64,000 nucleotides of DNA from Lactococcus formosensis. GTDB lineage: Bacteria > Bacillota > Bacilli > Lactobacillales > Streptococcaceae. Under the pieces are notes generated by a model that saw only the letters and a list, made by a program, of their open reading frames with translations, was not told the origin of the DNA and searched no databases. Positions 45,589-53,365 of the stretch are shown here, one piece after another. A program made the translations under genes and the position numbers. Position 1 is the first letter of the stretch; the number at the start of each line of letters is the position of its first letter. The stretch spans positions 19,848 through 83,847 of the forward strand of contig NZ_BOVP01000008.1 in NCBI RefSeq assembly GCF_018403745.1, given 5' to 3'.

Positions 45589-46258
45589 ATTTTTCTATAA
45601 GTTTAACCCCACCTTGTCCTGCAACAATAACTTTTTTGACCATATTATTAAACAGTCCATGCTCGACAACTCCCACTGTTAAATCCAGCTCTTCAGCCAG
45701 CTTTTCTGGCTCAGTAATCTTCTCGATATGCAAATCAATAATATAATGTTGCATATCCGTTATGAGCTTGTCTTGGGCATTCATCCGCCATGTTGGTGCA
45801 TAACCAGCCGCTGCAAATTTTCGGAACAACTGCTCCGAGCCGTAAGGGATAACTTCGACAGGAACTTTAAAACTGCCAAGATTTTCTGAAAGTTTACTTT
45901 CATCAACAATCCAAATATAATCTTTAGAATATGTTGCAACGATTTTTTCCATCAGCAAGGCCGCACCACCACCTTTAATACCATTAAGGGCTGTATCAAT
46001 TTCATCTGCACCGTCTACCGTCAAATCAACATAATCCACTTCATCAATTGACTTTAAAGGGATATTAAGACTTGCAGCTTGCTGACTGGTTACATTTGAC
46101 GTCGTTACTCCAACAATATCTAAACCTTCTTCTTTAACACGGCGCCCCAATTCTTCCACAAAGAAAGCTGCCGTCGAGCCTGTTCCCAAACCAACAATCA
46201 TACCAGACTTCACGTACTCAGCTGCTTTTATACCTACTTGTTTTTTTAAATTTTCCAT
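45587..46258 (-). CDS. rpiA: Ribose-5-phosphate isomerase A
   Basis: 223 aa. [15 protein letters not shown] (phosphate site), [21 protein letters not shown] (active-site Asp/Lys) and the C-terminal [12 protein letters not shown] are diagnostic. It interconverts ribose-5-P and ribulose-5-P in the pentose phosphate pathway, complementing zwf in this window. GAAGGGA precedes the ATG. Confidence 0.97.
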   Translation of the reverse strand: MENLKKQVGIKAAEYVKSGMIVGLGTGSTAAFFVEELGRRVKEEGLDIVGVTTSNVTSQQAASLNIPLKSIDEVDYVDLTVDGADEIDTALNGIKGGGAALLMEKIVATYSKDYIWIVDESKLSENLGSFKVPVEVIPYGSEQLFRKFAAAGYAPTWRMNAQDKLITDMQHYIIDLHIEKITEPEKLAEELDLTVGVVEHGLFNNMVKKVIVAGQGGVKLIEK

Positions 46259-46299
46259 TTTAAAATCCCTTCAAATACTCTTCTCAATCATTATAACAA

Positions 46300-46322
46300 A
46301 AAAGCGAAAATATCTCGCATTT
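46300..46322 (-). terminator. Weak terminator between the rsuA group and rpiA
   Basis: On the minus strand GCGA / TCGC with T-rich flanks (CTTTTTTG). Short stem. Confidence 0.4.
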
Positions 46323-46333
46323 TATTTGAATAT

Positions 46334-46414
46334 CTAAGTTTTTCTTAAACCTTTCAAAACCGCTTCTTTTTCAAATTGGATACTTATACTTTTTACAGAA
46401 ACTACTTCTTCCAT
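46334..46414 (-). CDS. 26-aa small ORF coupled to rsuA
   Basis: ATG at 46412-46414, 2 nt after the rsuA stop, with AAGGAG (inside the last rsuA codons) 5 nt upstream, an ideal ribosome-binding site. The predicted peptide starts MEEVVSVKSISIQFEKEA and ends basic (LRKT). It may be a real microprotein or the leftover start of a lost gene. No homologue recognised. Confidence 0.5.
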   Translation of the reverse strand: MEEVVSVKSISIQFEKEAVLKGLRKT

Positions 46415-46416
46415 AG

Positions 46417-47127
46417 CTACTCCTTGAGTTTTAAAATTTCCTCTTCTGTGAGTGGGCGATATGTTCCCAAGGCTAATGCTTTATCCAGTGTTAAACTTCC
46501 CATACGCAGTCGTTTGAGATAAGTTACCTTCATACCTACAGCCTCGAACATTCGCTTAACCTGATGAAATTTACCTTCATGAATAATAAGGCGGATTTCA
46601 CTTTTATTCTCCTCAGATTTTTCAATAAAAAGTTGACCTGGTTTGACGTTTTCTCCAGATTTTAAGGTTAAACCTGCTGCAAACTCGTGAACAGTCTCTT
46701 GTGTAACCTTGCCTTGGATTTGAGCAAAGTACTCTTTTTCCACATGTTTCTTAGGGCTCAGGAGATTATGACTCAGTGGTCCATCATTTGTCAGTAAAAG
46801 AAGGCCCTCTGTATCTTTATCCAAGCGCCCTACTGGGAAAAGATCTTCTCGAAAATCTTGAGTCTTTAATAATTCGACAACTGTTTTGTCCTTATTATCT
46901 TTCGTCGCCGAAACAACACCAGCAGGTTTATTAAGGAGGTAATAATAAAACTCTTGGTAAACTAGGGGGCGCCCATCATAGTTTACACCGTCTTTACCTG
47001 GCTCAACATGTAGTTTGCCATCTCTCACCTTCTGATCATTCACTGTCACTTTTCCTGTCTTAAGAATCACCTTAACCTCTTTACGTGATCCGAGCCCGGC
47101 TTCCGCCAAATATTTATCCAATCTCAT
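46417..47127 (-). CDS. rsuA: RsuA-family 16S rRNA pseudouridine(516) synthase
   Basis: 236 aa. S4 RNA-binding domain (1-60; MRLDKYLAEAGLGSRKEV) followed by the synthase domain with the catalytic aspartate in GRLDKDTEGLLLLTND (about 99-114) and the RsuA/RluB/E/F signature EGKFHQVKRMFEAVG. The exact target is inferred from size and Gram-positive orthologues. TAAAAT lies 6 nt before the ATG. Confidence 0.92.
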   Translation of the reverse strand: MRLDKYLAEAGLGSRKEVKVILKTGKVTVNDQKVRDGKLHVEPGKDGVNYDGRPLVYQEFYYYLLNKPAGVVSATKDNKDKTVVELLKTQDFREDLFPVGRLDKDTEGLLLLTNDGPLSHNLLSPKKHVEKEYFAQIQGKVTQETVHEFAAGLTLKSGENVKPGQLFIEKSEENKSEIRLIIHEGKFHQVKRMFEAVGMKVTYLKRLRMGSLTLDKALALGTYRPLTEEEILKLKE

Positions 47128-47139
47128 ACTCTTATTTTA
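47125..47139 (-). promoter_or_regulatory. Leaderless-type promoter of rsuA
   Basis: Minus strand TAAAAT, 6 nt (AAGAGT), ATG. No TG extension, so it is the weakest of the group. Confidence 0.45.
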
Positions 47140-47256
47140 CTAGAATTTTGCTTAATATGGATAATATAAACCTTTAGCAGGAGTTGACGAATCTTTATTT
47201 TTATCACGACTTGTTATATAATAGGGCATACTGAAATTAGTAATTAGGATAAAAAT

Positions 47257-48621
47257 ATGATAACAAAAGAATTTGATACTATAGCAGCCATTTCCACACC
47301 TTTAGGTGAAGGTGCAATTGCTATCGTCCGATTGTCTGGTAGCGATGCTGTCTCAATCGCTAAAAAAGTCTTTCAAGGGAAAGATCTCGATAAAGTTGCT
47401 TCACACACCATCAACTATGGTCATATCTTTGACAAGGACCGTCTTGTTGATGAAGTTATGCTCTCTGTTATGAAAGCTCCAAAAACCTTTACGCGTGAAG
47501 ATCTTGTGGAAATTAATACACATGGCGGAATTGCTGTCACCCAAGAGATTTTACAACTCCTGCTACGCTCTGGCGCACGTCTCGCTGAACCGGGGGAATT
47601 TACTAAACGTGCATTTTTAAATGGGCGTATTGACTTAGCGCAAGCTGAATCCGTAATGGATTTGATTCGCGCTAAAACAGATCAAGCAGCTAATATTGCT
47701 GTAAAACAGCTTGATGGAAGCCTCTCTAACTTGATTAACAACATTCGTCAAGAAATTTTAGAATCACTCGCGCAAGTTGAAGTCAATATTGATTATCCCG
47801 AATATGATGACGTTGAAACGATGACAAGTCAAATGCTTCTGGAAAAAACTGCCCATTTTGAGCAGCTTCTGGAAACACTTCTTGCCACAGCTAAACGCGG
47901 TAAGATTCTCCGTGAAGGTTTGAGAACAGCAATTATTGGCCGGCCAAATGTTGGTAAATCAAGTTTGCTCAATCAACTTTTACGTGAGGAAAAAGCCATT
48001 GTTACCGACATAGCGGGAACAACACGTGATGTTATCACAGAGTTTGCCAATATTGGTGGTGTGCCCCTTGAGTTAATTGATACTGCTGGCATACGAGAAA
48101 CTGAGGATGTCGTCGAAAAGATTGGTGTTGAGCGTAGTCAAAAAGCCCTAGAAGAAGCCGACTTGGTCTTGCTTGTGCTTGATGCTTCGTCACCTTTAAC
48201 TCCCAAAGATGTGGAATTGTTGGAAATGTCATCTGCAACAAATCGTATTGTCTTACTAAATAAAACCGATCTACCAGAACAAATTGAGCTTGAAAAACTC
48301 CCTGAAGATTTTATCAGAATTTCTGCCTTAAAAAATGAAAATCTTGATGCTGTCGAAAAACAAATACGTGCTCTCTTTTTCTCTGGGGAAATTGAAGCAA
48401 AAGATGCAACAACTCTTTCTAATGCACGACATATTGGCCTGGTCGAACAAGCTTTAGATGCTTTGAAAGAAGCAAACCGAGGTTTGGCGATGGGACTTCC
48501 TGTGGATCTCATTCAAGTGGATGTCACGCGCTGTTGGCAATTGCTTGGCGAAATAACTGGGGAAGCTGCACCAGATGAACTGATTACCCAGCTTTTCAGC
48601 CAGTTCTGCTTAGGGAAATAA
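47257..48621 (+). CDS. mnmE: tRNA modification GTPase MnmE (TrmE)
   Basis: 454 aa. N-terminal folate-binding domain (1-118), helical domain, and an inserted G domain: [12 protein letters not shown] (G1), GTTRD (G2), DTAGI (G3), NKTD (G4), SALK (G5). The C-terminal FCLGK supplies the conserved cysteine. With MnmG it adds the 5-(carboxymethyl)aminomethyl group at wobble uridines. TTAGGAT is a modest ribosome-binding site; TATAAT lies about 40 nt upstream. Confidence 0.97.
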   Translation: MITKEFDTIAAISTPLGEGAIAIVRLSGSDAVSIAKKVFQGKDLDKVASHTINYGHIFDKDRLVDEVMLSVMKAPKTFTREDLVEINTHGGIAVTQEILQLLLRSGARLAEPGEFTKRAFLNGRIDLAQAESVMDLIRAKTDQAANIAVKQLDGSLSNLINNIRQEILESLAQVEVNIDYPEYDDVETMTSQMLLEKTAHFEQLLETLLATAKRGKILREGLRTAIIGRPNVGKSSLLNQLLREEKAIVTDIAGTTRDVITEFANIGGVPLELIDTAGIRETEDVVEKIGVERSQKALEEADLVLLVLDASSPLTPKDVELLEMSSATNRIVLLNKTDLPEQIELEKLPEDFIRISALKNENLDAVEKQIRALFFSGEIEAKDATTLSNARHIGLVEQALDALKEANRGLAMGLPVDLIQVDVTRCWQLLGEITGEAAPDELITQLFSQFCLGK

Positions 48622-48657
48622 AAAACATAAACGGAAGATACTCCGCTTATGTTTTTT
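48620..48657. terminator. Bidirectional terminator after mnmE
   Basis: AAAAACATAA-CGGA arms paired with TCCG-TTATGTTTTT between convergent genes. Confidence 0.88.
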
Positions 48658-48659
48658 AT

Positions 48660-48914
48660 TTACTGCCAGCCCATGAATAGAGCCAGAAGAATAGATGCTG
48701 ATCCGATAAATGAAAGAAAACACAAGGCAAAACCAAAAGTGAAGACACTTGTGCCATCGCCTTCATAAGATCTTCTTGTCCGCCTTCCTTTATAGGCAAA
48801 CATACTGCTTAAGGAAAGCAGAGTGAAAATAAGCTGTAAGGGAAGAAACCGCCATTCAACAGAAAAGTTCAGCAAAGAAAGTCCACCCCCTAGAAATGCT
48901 AAGAGAAGTCCCAT
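48660..48914 (-). CDS. Small membrane protein, 84 aa
   Basis: I start it at the ATG at 48912-48914 (AAAGGATG upstream); an ATG at 48936-48938 overlaps recG and has no clear site. Three hydrophobic stretches (about 2-14, 22-42, 60-82) flank a charged loop KGRRTRRSYEGDGTS. No family recognised. It follows recG closely on the minus strand and may be co-transcribed. Confidence 0.65.
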   Translation of the reverse strand: MGLLLAFLGGGLSLLNFSVEWRFLPLQLIFTLLSLSSMFAYKGRRTRRSYEGDGTSVFTFGFALCFLSFIGSASILLALFMGWQ

Positions 48915-48948
48915 TTTATCATCCTTTCTTGAATTCATAATTGAAACG

Positions 48949-50955
48949 TTAATCAAAACCACTGTCAACATCCAAGTCTGCAAGCATCATCTGATATTCT
49001 GGGCGGTCAGGTGTTTTAAAAACTTCCTGAGCTTCTTGACGCGCCACTTCTAAAATATTGTAGTCATTCACTATATCAGCTGCTAGAAATTCTGGTAAAC
49101 CTGATTGACGTACGCCAAATATTTCTCCGGATCCGCGCATCTTCAGGTCTTCTTCAGCTAAACGGAAACCATTCTGCGTTTGACACATTATCTTCATCCG
49201 GTTTTTACCTGATTCTGTCTTGGGATTGGCAACGAGAATCGTATAGGACTTCTTACTCCCCCGTCCTACACGGCCTCTTAACTGATGCAACTGAGAGAGA
49301 CCAAAACGATCCGCATCCATAATCACCATAATCGTTGCATTTGGCACATCCACACCAACTTCAATAACCGTTGTGGAAACCAGAACCGACAAATCCCCTG
49401 CTTTAAAGGTCTGCATGATCTGGTCTTTTTCTTCATTTTTCATTTTCCCGTGCAGTAAACCTATGCCTGTTTCTTCGCCAAAGTATTGATTTAGTTCTTC
49501 ATAAAGAGCTACAGCATTCTTTAAATCTAAAGCTTCTGATTCTTCAATAAGTGGTGAAATAAAATAGACTTGTGCCTGCTGCTCCAGTTCTTCTTTTATC
49601 CATTTCAAGACCTCTGGAAGTTGCTCGTGTTTTACCCATCTGGTCGTAATCGGTTGCCGCCCTTTAGGTAATTCGTCGATAATGGAGACATCCATATCAC
49701 CAAAAGCTGTGATCGCCAAGGTCCGAGGAATTGGTGTCGCAGTCATCATAAGTACATCAGGATTTTGCCCCTTTTCGCGTAAGACTTTCCGTTGGTTAAC
49801 CCCAAAGCGATGTTGTTCATCGGTAATGACCAGCCCCAAATCATAAAAATCAACCCCTTCCTGAATCAAAGCGTGCGTTCCCACAACCATTTGGGACTGA
49901 CCATTTGCTAAACTTTCTAGTATCCCTCTTCGCTCCGCAACTTTTAATCCCGAAACAAGAAGACTAATTTTTAGTTCAGGAAAAAGATTTTGTAAGTTCG
50001 CAAAATGTTGTCGCGCTAAAATTTCAGTCGGAACCATTATAGCAGCTTGAAGCCCAGATAAGACTGCTGCATACATTGCTAAACTGGCAACGACTGTTTT
50101 ACCTGAACCGACATCACCTTGTAAAAGACGGTTCATATGGTAAGCTGAAGACATATCTGCTAAAATTTCGTCTAAGGATTTTTGTTGGGCTCCTGTCAGT
50201 TCAAAAGGAAGATTTTTAATTTTTTCTTCCATCAACCGCTGGTCAAAAATAACCCTTCGTCCAAAGCGTTGTGCTTTCTCTTTATGTTTCAAAGCCTGCA
50301 ACTTCAGTTGAAAGTAAAAGAGTTCTTCAAACTTCACGCGCCTTAAAGCTTGCTTGTGCATCTCCATATCATCTGGAAAATGCATGGCACGTACCGCTTC
50401 CTGCCGGGGCATCAAGCGGTACTTTTTCAATAAATAATCTGGCAGATTCTCCTTTAATTCCGATAAAAGCCCACTCTCAAAAGCCATTTGAATTGTTTTC
50501 ACCAAGCTGGATTGCTTCATCCCTGCGGTAAGATGATACACGGGGGAGAAGCCATCTTCTGCTTGGGTTAATATTTTCATCCCCAGAAGTTGTTGTTTTT
50601 TTTGTTCCCATTTGCCATAGATTGCGACCTCTTTTCCAACCTCAATCTTATCCGCTAAATAAGGTTGATTAAAAAAGCTCACAGCAACTACAGCTTCACC
50701 TTGTTTGAGTTTAAAAGTGAGCCTGTTACGTTTAAAACCATAATATTGGACATTGGCAGGTGTTACCACTTCGCCAATAACTGTTGCTTTTTCTCCATCT
50801 ACTAATTCAAAAATGGAACGTCCAGCAAAATCTTCATAACGGAAAGGAAAATAAAGCAATAAATCCTGTATTGTGGAAATGCCAAGCTTTTGATAATTTT
50901 CAAAAGATTTAGGTCCGACACCTTTCAGGTATTGTATACTGTCTGTTAGTTTCAT
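48949..50955 (-). CDS. recG: ATP-dependent DNA helicase RecG
   Basis: 668 aa from the ATG at 50953-50955. N-terminal wedge/OB domain with a helix-hairpin-helix-like start (YLKGVGPKSFENYQKLG); SF2 helicase motifs GDVGSGKT (I), DEQHRFGV (II), MTATPIPRT (III), QLRGRVGRG (VI). It regresses stalled forks and processes recombination intermediates. TGC-TATAAT ends 6 nt before this ATG, which rules out the longer frame. Confidence 0.97.
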   Translation of the reverse strand: MKLTDSIQYLKGVGPKSFENYQKLGISTIQDLLLYFPFRYEDFAGRSIFELVDGEKATVIGEVVTPANVQYYGFKRNRLTFKLKQGEAVVAVSFFNQPYLADKIEVGKEVAIYGKWEQKKQQLLGMKILTQAEDGFSPVYHLTAGMKQSSLVKTIQMAFESGLLSELKENLPDYLLKKYRLMPRQEAVRAMHFPDDMEMHKQALRRVKFEELFYFQLKLQALKHKEKAQRFGRRVIFDQRLMEEKIKNLPFELTGAQQKSLDEILADMSSAYHMNRLLQGDVGSGKTVVASLAMYAAVLSGLQAAIMVPTEILARQHFANLQNLFPELKISLLVSGLKVAERRGILESLANGQSQMVVGTHALIQEGVDFYDLGLVITDEQHRFGVNQRKVLREKGQNPDVLMMTATPIPRTLAITAFGDMDVSIIDELPKGRQPITTRWVKHEQLPEVLKWIKEELEQQAQVYFISPLIEESEALDLKNAVALYEELNQYFGEETGIGLLHGKMKNEEKDQIMQTFKAGDLSVLVSTTVIEVGVDVPNATIMVIMDADRFGLSQLHQLRGRVGRGSKKSYTILVANPKTESGKNRMKIMCQTQNGFRLAEEDLKMRGSGEIFGVRQSGLPEFLAADIVNDYNILEVARQEAQEVFKTPDRPEYQMMLADLDVDSGFD

Positions 50956-50970
50956 AAGTTCATTATAGCA
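50953..50970 (-). promoter_or_regulatory. Leaderless-type promoter of recG
   Basis: Minus strand TGC-TATAAT, 6 nt (GAACTT), ATG. Confidence 0.72.
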
Positions 50971-51007
50971 GAAAAGCCGTTTCACTGCCTTTTCCTTTCT
51001 TTATTCT

Positions 51008-51034
51008 AAAAAAAAGACCAAGCGGTCTTTTTTT
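51008..51034 (-). terminator. yjdM terminator
   Basis: AAAAAAAGACC-GCTT-GGTCTTTTTTT on the minus strand. Confidence 0.9.
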
Positions 51035-51036
51035 AC

Positions 51037-51378
51037 TTATGCTTTCTTAACGACAGAACCTTTCAATCCAATAGCTCCAAATCCGTCAATTTTCGAATCA
51101 ATATAGTGTTCATTTTTTCCAAATTCATTGATACGGATATTTTTCACTTTCGTACCTTTTTTAATGGGTTTTGGCATTCCTTTGACGGGAAGATCTTGAA
51201 TGATAATCACAGCATCTCCATCAGCTAAAGGTTGTCCGACACTATCAATCACAACAAATTTGTCTGCTTCTAGATCTGCTTGTGTAAATTCGTTACCACA
51301 TTCTGAGCAGCCAAATGTTGTATCTGAGAGTTCATAAGTATATTCACTTGAACAAGTTGGGCATTTAGGTGTGTCCAT
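51037..51378 (-). CDS. yjdM: YjdM/PhnA family zinc-ribbon protein
   Basis: 113 aa. N-terminal zinc ribbon CPTCSSEYTYE...CSECGNEF (6-9 and 24-27) followed by the PhnA domain with VVIDSVGQPLADGDAVIIIQDLPVKG in segments and the end IDGFGAIGLKGSVVKKA. The name derives from the phn region but the family is not needed for phosphonate use; function unknown. GGAGAAAA precedes the ATG. Confidence 0.9.
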   Translation of the reverse strand: MDTPKCPTCSSEYTYELSDTTFGCSECGNEFTQADLEADKFVVIDSVGQPLADGDAVIIIQDLPVKGMPKPIKKGTKVKNIRINEFGKNEHYIDSKIDGFGAIGLKGSVVKKA

Positions 51379-51488
51379 TTTTTCTCCAATTCATTTTTAT
51401 TATTTTTAATTATCAATAATCTGCATGAACTCTAGATTCAATCCATCTTTTGAGAATATCAAAAGACTTAAATGCAGGGATAAAAAAA

Positions 51489-51511
51489 ACAGAGGAGCTA
51501 AGCTTCTCTGT
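51489..51511 (-). terminator. gap terminator
   Basis: ACAGAG-AGC / GCT-CTCTGT with a T run at 51482-51488 on the minus strand. Confidence 0.88.
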
Positions 51512-51532
51512 TTCTAACGTTAAATAACAGAA

Positions 51533-52543
51533 TTATTTAGCGATTTTAGCGAAGTATTCAAGTGTACGAACGAGGTTAGATGTGTAAGACATTTCGTTAT
51601 CGTACCAAGCAACTGTTTTAACCAATTGAACGCCGTCAGCTGTAGTAACTTCAGTTTGAGTAGCGTCAAAGAGTGAAGAGTTAGAGATACCTACGATATC
51701 AGATGAAACGATTTCATCTTCGTTGTAACCGTAGGATTCGTTAGATGCTGCTTTCATAGCTGCATTTACTTCTTCAACAGTAACTTCTTTATCAAGAACT
51801 GATACAAGTTCTGTCAATGAACCAGTTGGAACTGGTACACGTTGTGCGTGACCTTGAAGTTTACCATTCAATTCTGGCAATACAAGACCGATAGCTTTAG
51901 CAGCACCTGTTGAGTTAGGTACGATGTTTTCAGCTGCAGCACGTGCACGACGGAAGTCACCACCACGGTGTGGGCCATCAAGAGTCATTTGGTCACCAGT
52001 GTAACCGTGGATAGTTGTCATTGTACCAACTTTAAGACCGAAGTTTTTGTTCAAAGCATCAGCCATTGGTGCGAGACAGTTAGTAGTACATGATGCACCA
52101 GAGATAACTGTTTCTTCACCAGTCAAGATTTCGTGGTTAGTGTTGAAAACGATAGTTTTAACATCGTTTCCGCCAGGTGCTGTGATAACAACTTTTTTAG
52201 CACCGTTAGCGTGCAAGTGTTGTTCAGCTTTTTCTTTAGTTGCGAAGAAACCAGTTGCTTCAAGAACGATTTCTGCACCATCTTCAGCCCAGTTGATGTT
52301 AGCTGGGTTAGCTTCTGCAGTAACTTTTACGAATTTACCGTTAACTTCGAAACCACCATCTTTAACTTCAACTTCACCGTCGAAACGACCTTGAGTTGTG
52401 TCATATTTCAACAAGTGTGCAAGCATTGCTGGATCTGTAAGGTCGTTGATTGCTACTACTTCAACACCTTCAACGTTTTGAATACGACGGAAAGCAAGAC
52501 GACCGATACGTCCGAAACCGTTAATACCAACTTTAACTACCAT
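51533..52543 (-). CDS. gap: Glyceraldehyde-3-phosphate dehydrogenase
   Basis: 336 aa. NAD site [16 protein letters not shown] at 4-19, catalytic cysteine in [12 protein letters not shown] (about 152), and C-terminal [18 protein letters not shown]. Glycolytic NAD-dependent enzyme; codon use is strongly biased, as in highly expressed genes. AAGGAGAC precedes the ATG. Lactococci may carry two gap genes; this cannot be resolved from one window. Confidence 0.97.
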   Translation of the reverse strand: MVVKVGINGFGRIGRLAFRRIQNVEGVEVVAINDLTDPAMLAHLLKYDTTQGRFDGEVEVKDGGFEVNGKFVKVTAEANPANINWAEDGAEIVLEATGFFATKEKAEQHLHANGAKKVVITAPGGNDVKTIVFNTNHEILTGEETVISGASCTTNCLAPMADALNKNFGLKVGTMTTIHGYTGDQMTLDGPHRGGDFRRARAAAENIVPNSTGAAKAIGLVLPELNGKLQGHAQRVPVPTGSLTELVSVLDKEVTVEEVNAAMKAASNESYGYNEDEIVSSDIVGISNSSLFDATQTEVTTADGVQLVKTVAWYDNEMSYTSNLVRTLEYFAKIAK

Positions 52544-52624
52544 GAGTAAGTCTCCTTATAGGTTTAAAATTTTGTTTATAGAGAAAATCTCTATCACTAA
52601 GTTAATCATTTAACTTACTCTTAC

Positions 52625-52652
52625 ATTTTAACACTTTTTTGAGATTTTGCAA
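52625..52652 (-). promoter_or_regulatory. gap promoter
   Basis: Minus strand TTGCAA (52647-52652), 16 nt, TAAAAT (52625-52630) with a TGT extension. About 80 nt of leader with an ATAGAGA/TCTCTAT hairpin follows. Confidence 0.7.
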
Positions 52653-52693
52653 ACATAAAAGCCGGAAAATAGGCACAACCGTGGGAACGGAGA

Positions 52694-52707
52694 GGAAAAC
52701 GTTTACA
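52694..52707. promoter_or_regulatory. cre-like CcpA site upstream of gap
   Basis: GGAAAACGTTTACA fits TGWNANCGNTNWCA with one mismatch. It lies about 42 nt upstream of the gap -35, a position consistent with CcpA activation. Confidence 0.55.
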
Positions 52708-52733
52708 TTTGTCTACTTCATAATATTTCTAAT

Positions 52734-52767
52734 AAAAAAATAACAGTATTATCACTGTTATTTTTTT
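52734..52767 (-). terminator. rocS terminator
   Basis: AATAACAGT / ACTGTTATT with T runs; the right arm overlaps the rocS stop. Confidence 0.88.
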
Positions 52768-53228
52768 CCGAAAAGTTTCGCAAAGAAACCTTTTTCTGAT
52801 TCAGCTTTCATCTCAAGTAAAAACTGATTATTGTCACTCAAAGATTTTTCCATCAATTCTTGCTGACGATTGATTTGCTTATCTTTTTCTGCAATCTGTG
52901 CATCCTTAGCCATCAATTGTTGGTTGAGACGGTCAATTTCTGCATTCTTATCTTTCATCAGATTTGAAACCAACTCAAAAACAGCTGTGTCCGTTGGCGA
53001 TGTTGAAAGTTCTTGTGTCGCATCTTTATCATCAACAACTTCCGCCTGCGCTGTCACAACTTTGCCATAAAGACGTTCAAGTTCATGAATACCGCCTTCA
53101 TTAATTACAGTAACATTTTTTTCATTTTTCTCTACATATTGCTCGTCTAGCTGCTTGATACGTTTATTCATCGCTTGGCGAGTCACACCAAAAAGTTCTG
53201 CAAGTTCACTTACTGTTTTCGTTTCCAT
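52758..53228 (-). CDS. rocS: RocS-like chromosome segregation protein (DUF536)
   Basis: 156 aa. N-terminal MerR-like HTH (about 5-30, TVSELAELFGVTRQAMNKRI), a middle linker, a coiled coil (about 95-145, with KNAEIDRLNQQL and EKDKQINRQQELMEKS) and a C-terminal amphipathic tip KGFFAKLFGKK. This matches pneumococcal RocS, which links DNA and ParB to the membrane and capsule machinery. The start is the ATG at 53226-53228, because the upstream in-frame ATG lies inside the predicted -10. Confidence 0.85.
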   Translation of the reverse strand: METKTVSELAELFGVTRQAMNKRIKQLDEQYVEKNEKNVTVINEGGIHELERLYGKVVTAQAEVVDDKDATQELSTSPTDTAVFELVSNLMKDKNAEIDRLNQQLMAKDAQIAEKDKQINRQQELMEKSLSDNNQFLLEMKAESEKGFFAKLFGKK

Positions 53229-53244
53229 ATCTACCATAATACCA
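53226..53244 (-). promoter_or_regulatory. Leaderless-type promoter of rocS
   Basis: Minus strand TGG-TATTAT (53236-53244), 7 nt, ATG. Confidence 0.5.
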
Positions 53245-53365
53245 CATTTTTAGCTATTTATACAGCTTTTTCTGAATGCTAAATTGTTTTGTAATAAATG
53301 ATAAAAATATTATAATTCTATTATAAAACTTTTTATAAATTGAAGAAAAATAGGGCAGAGGATTT

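Noticed and set aside
46259..46333. A regulatory RNA between rpiA and the small ORF
   Set aside because: Only a 4-bp stem with a T run and an rpiA promoter are visible.
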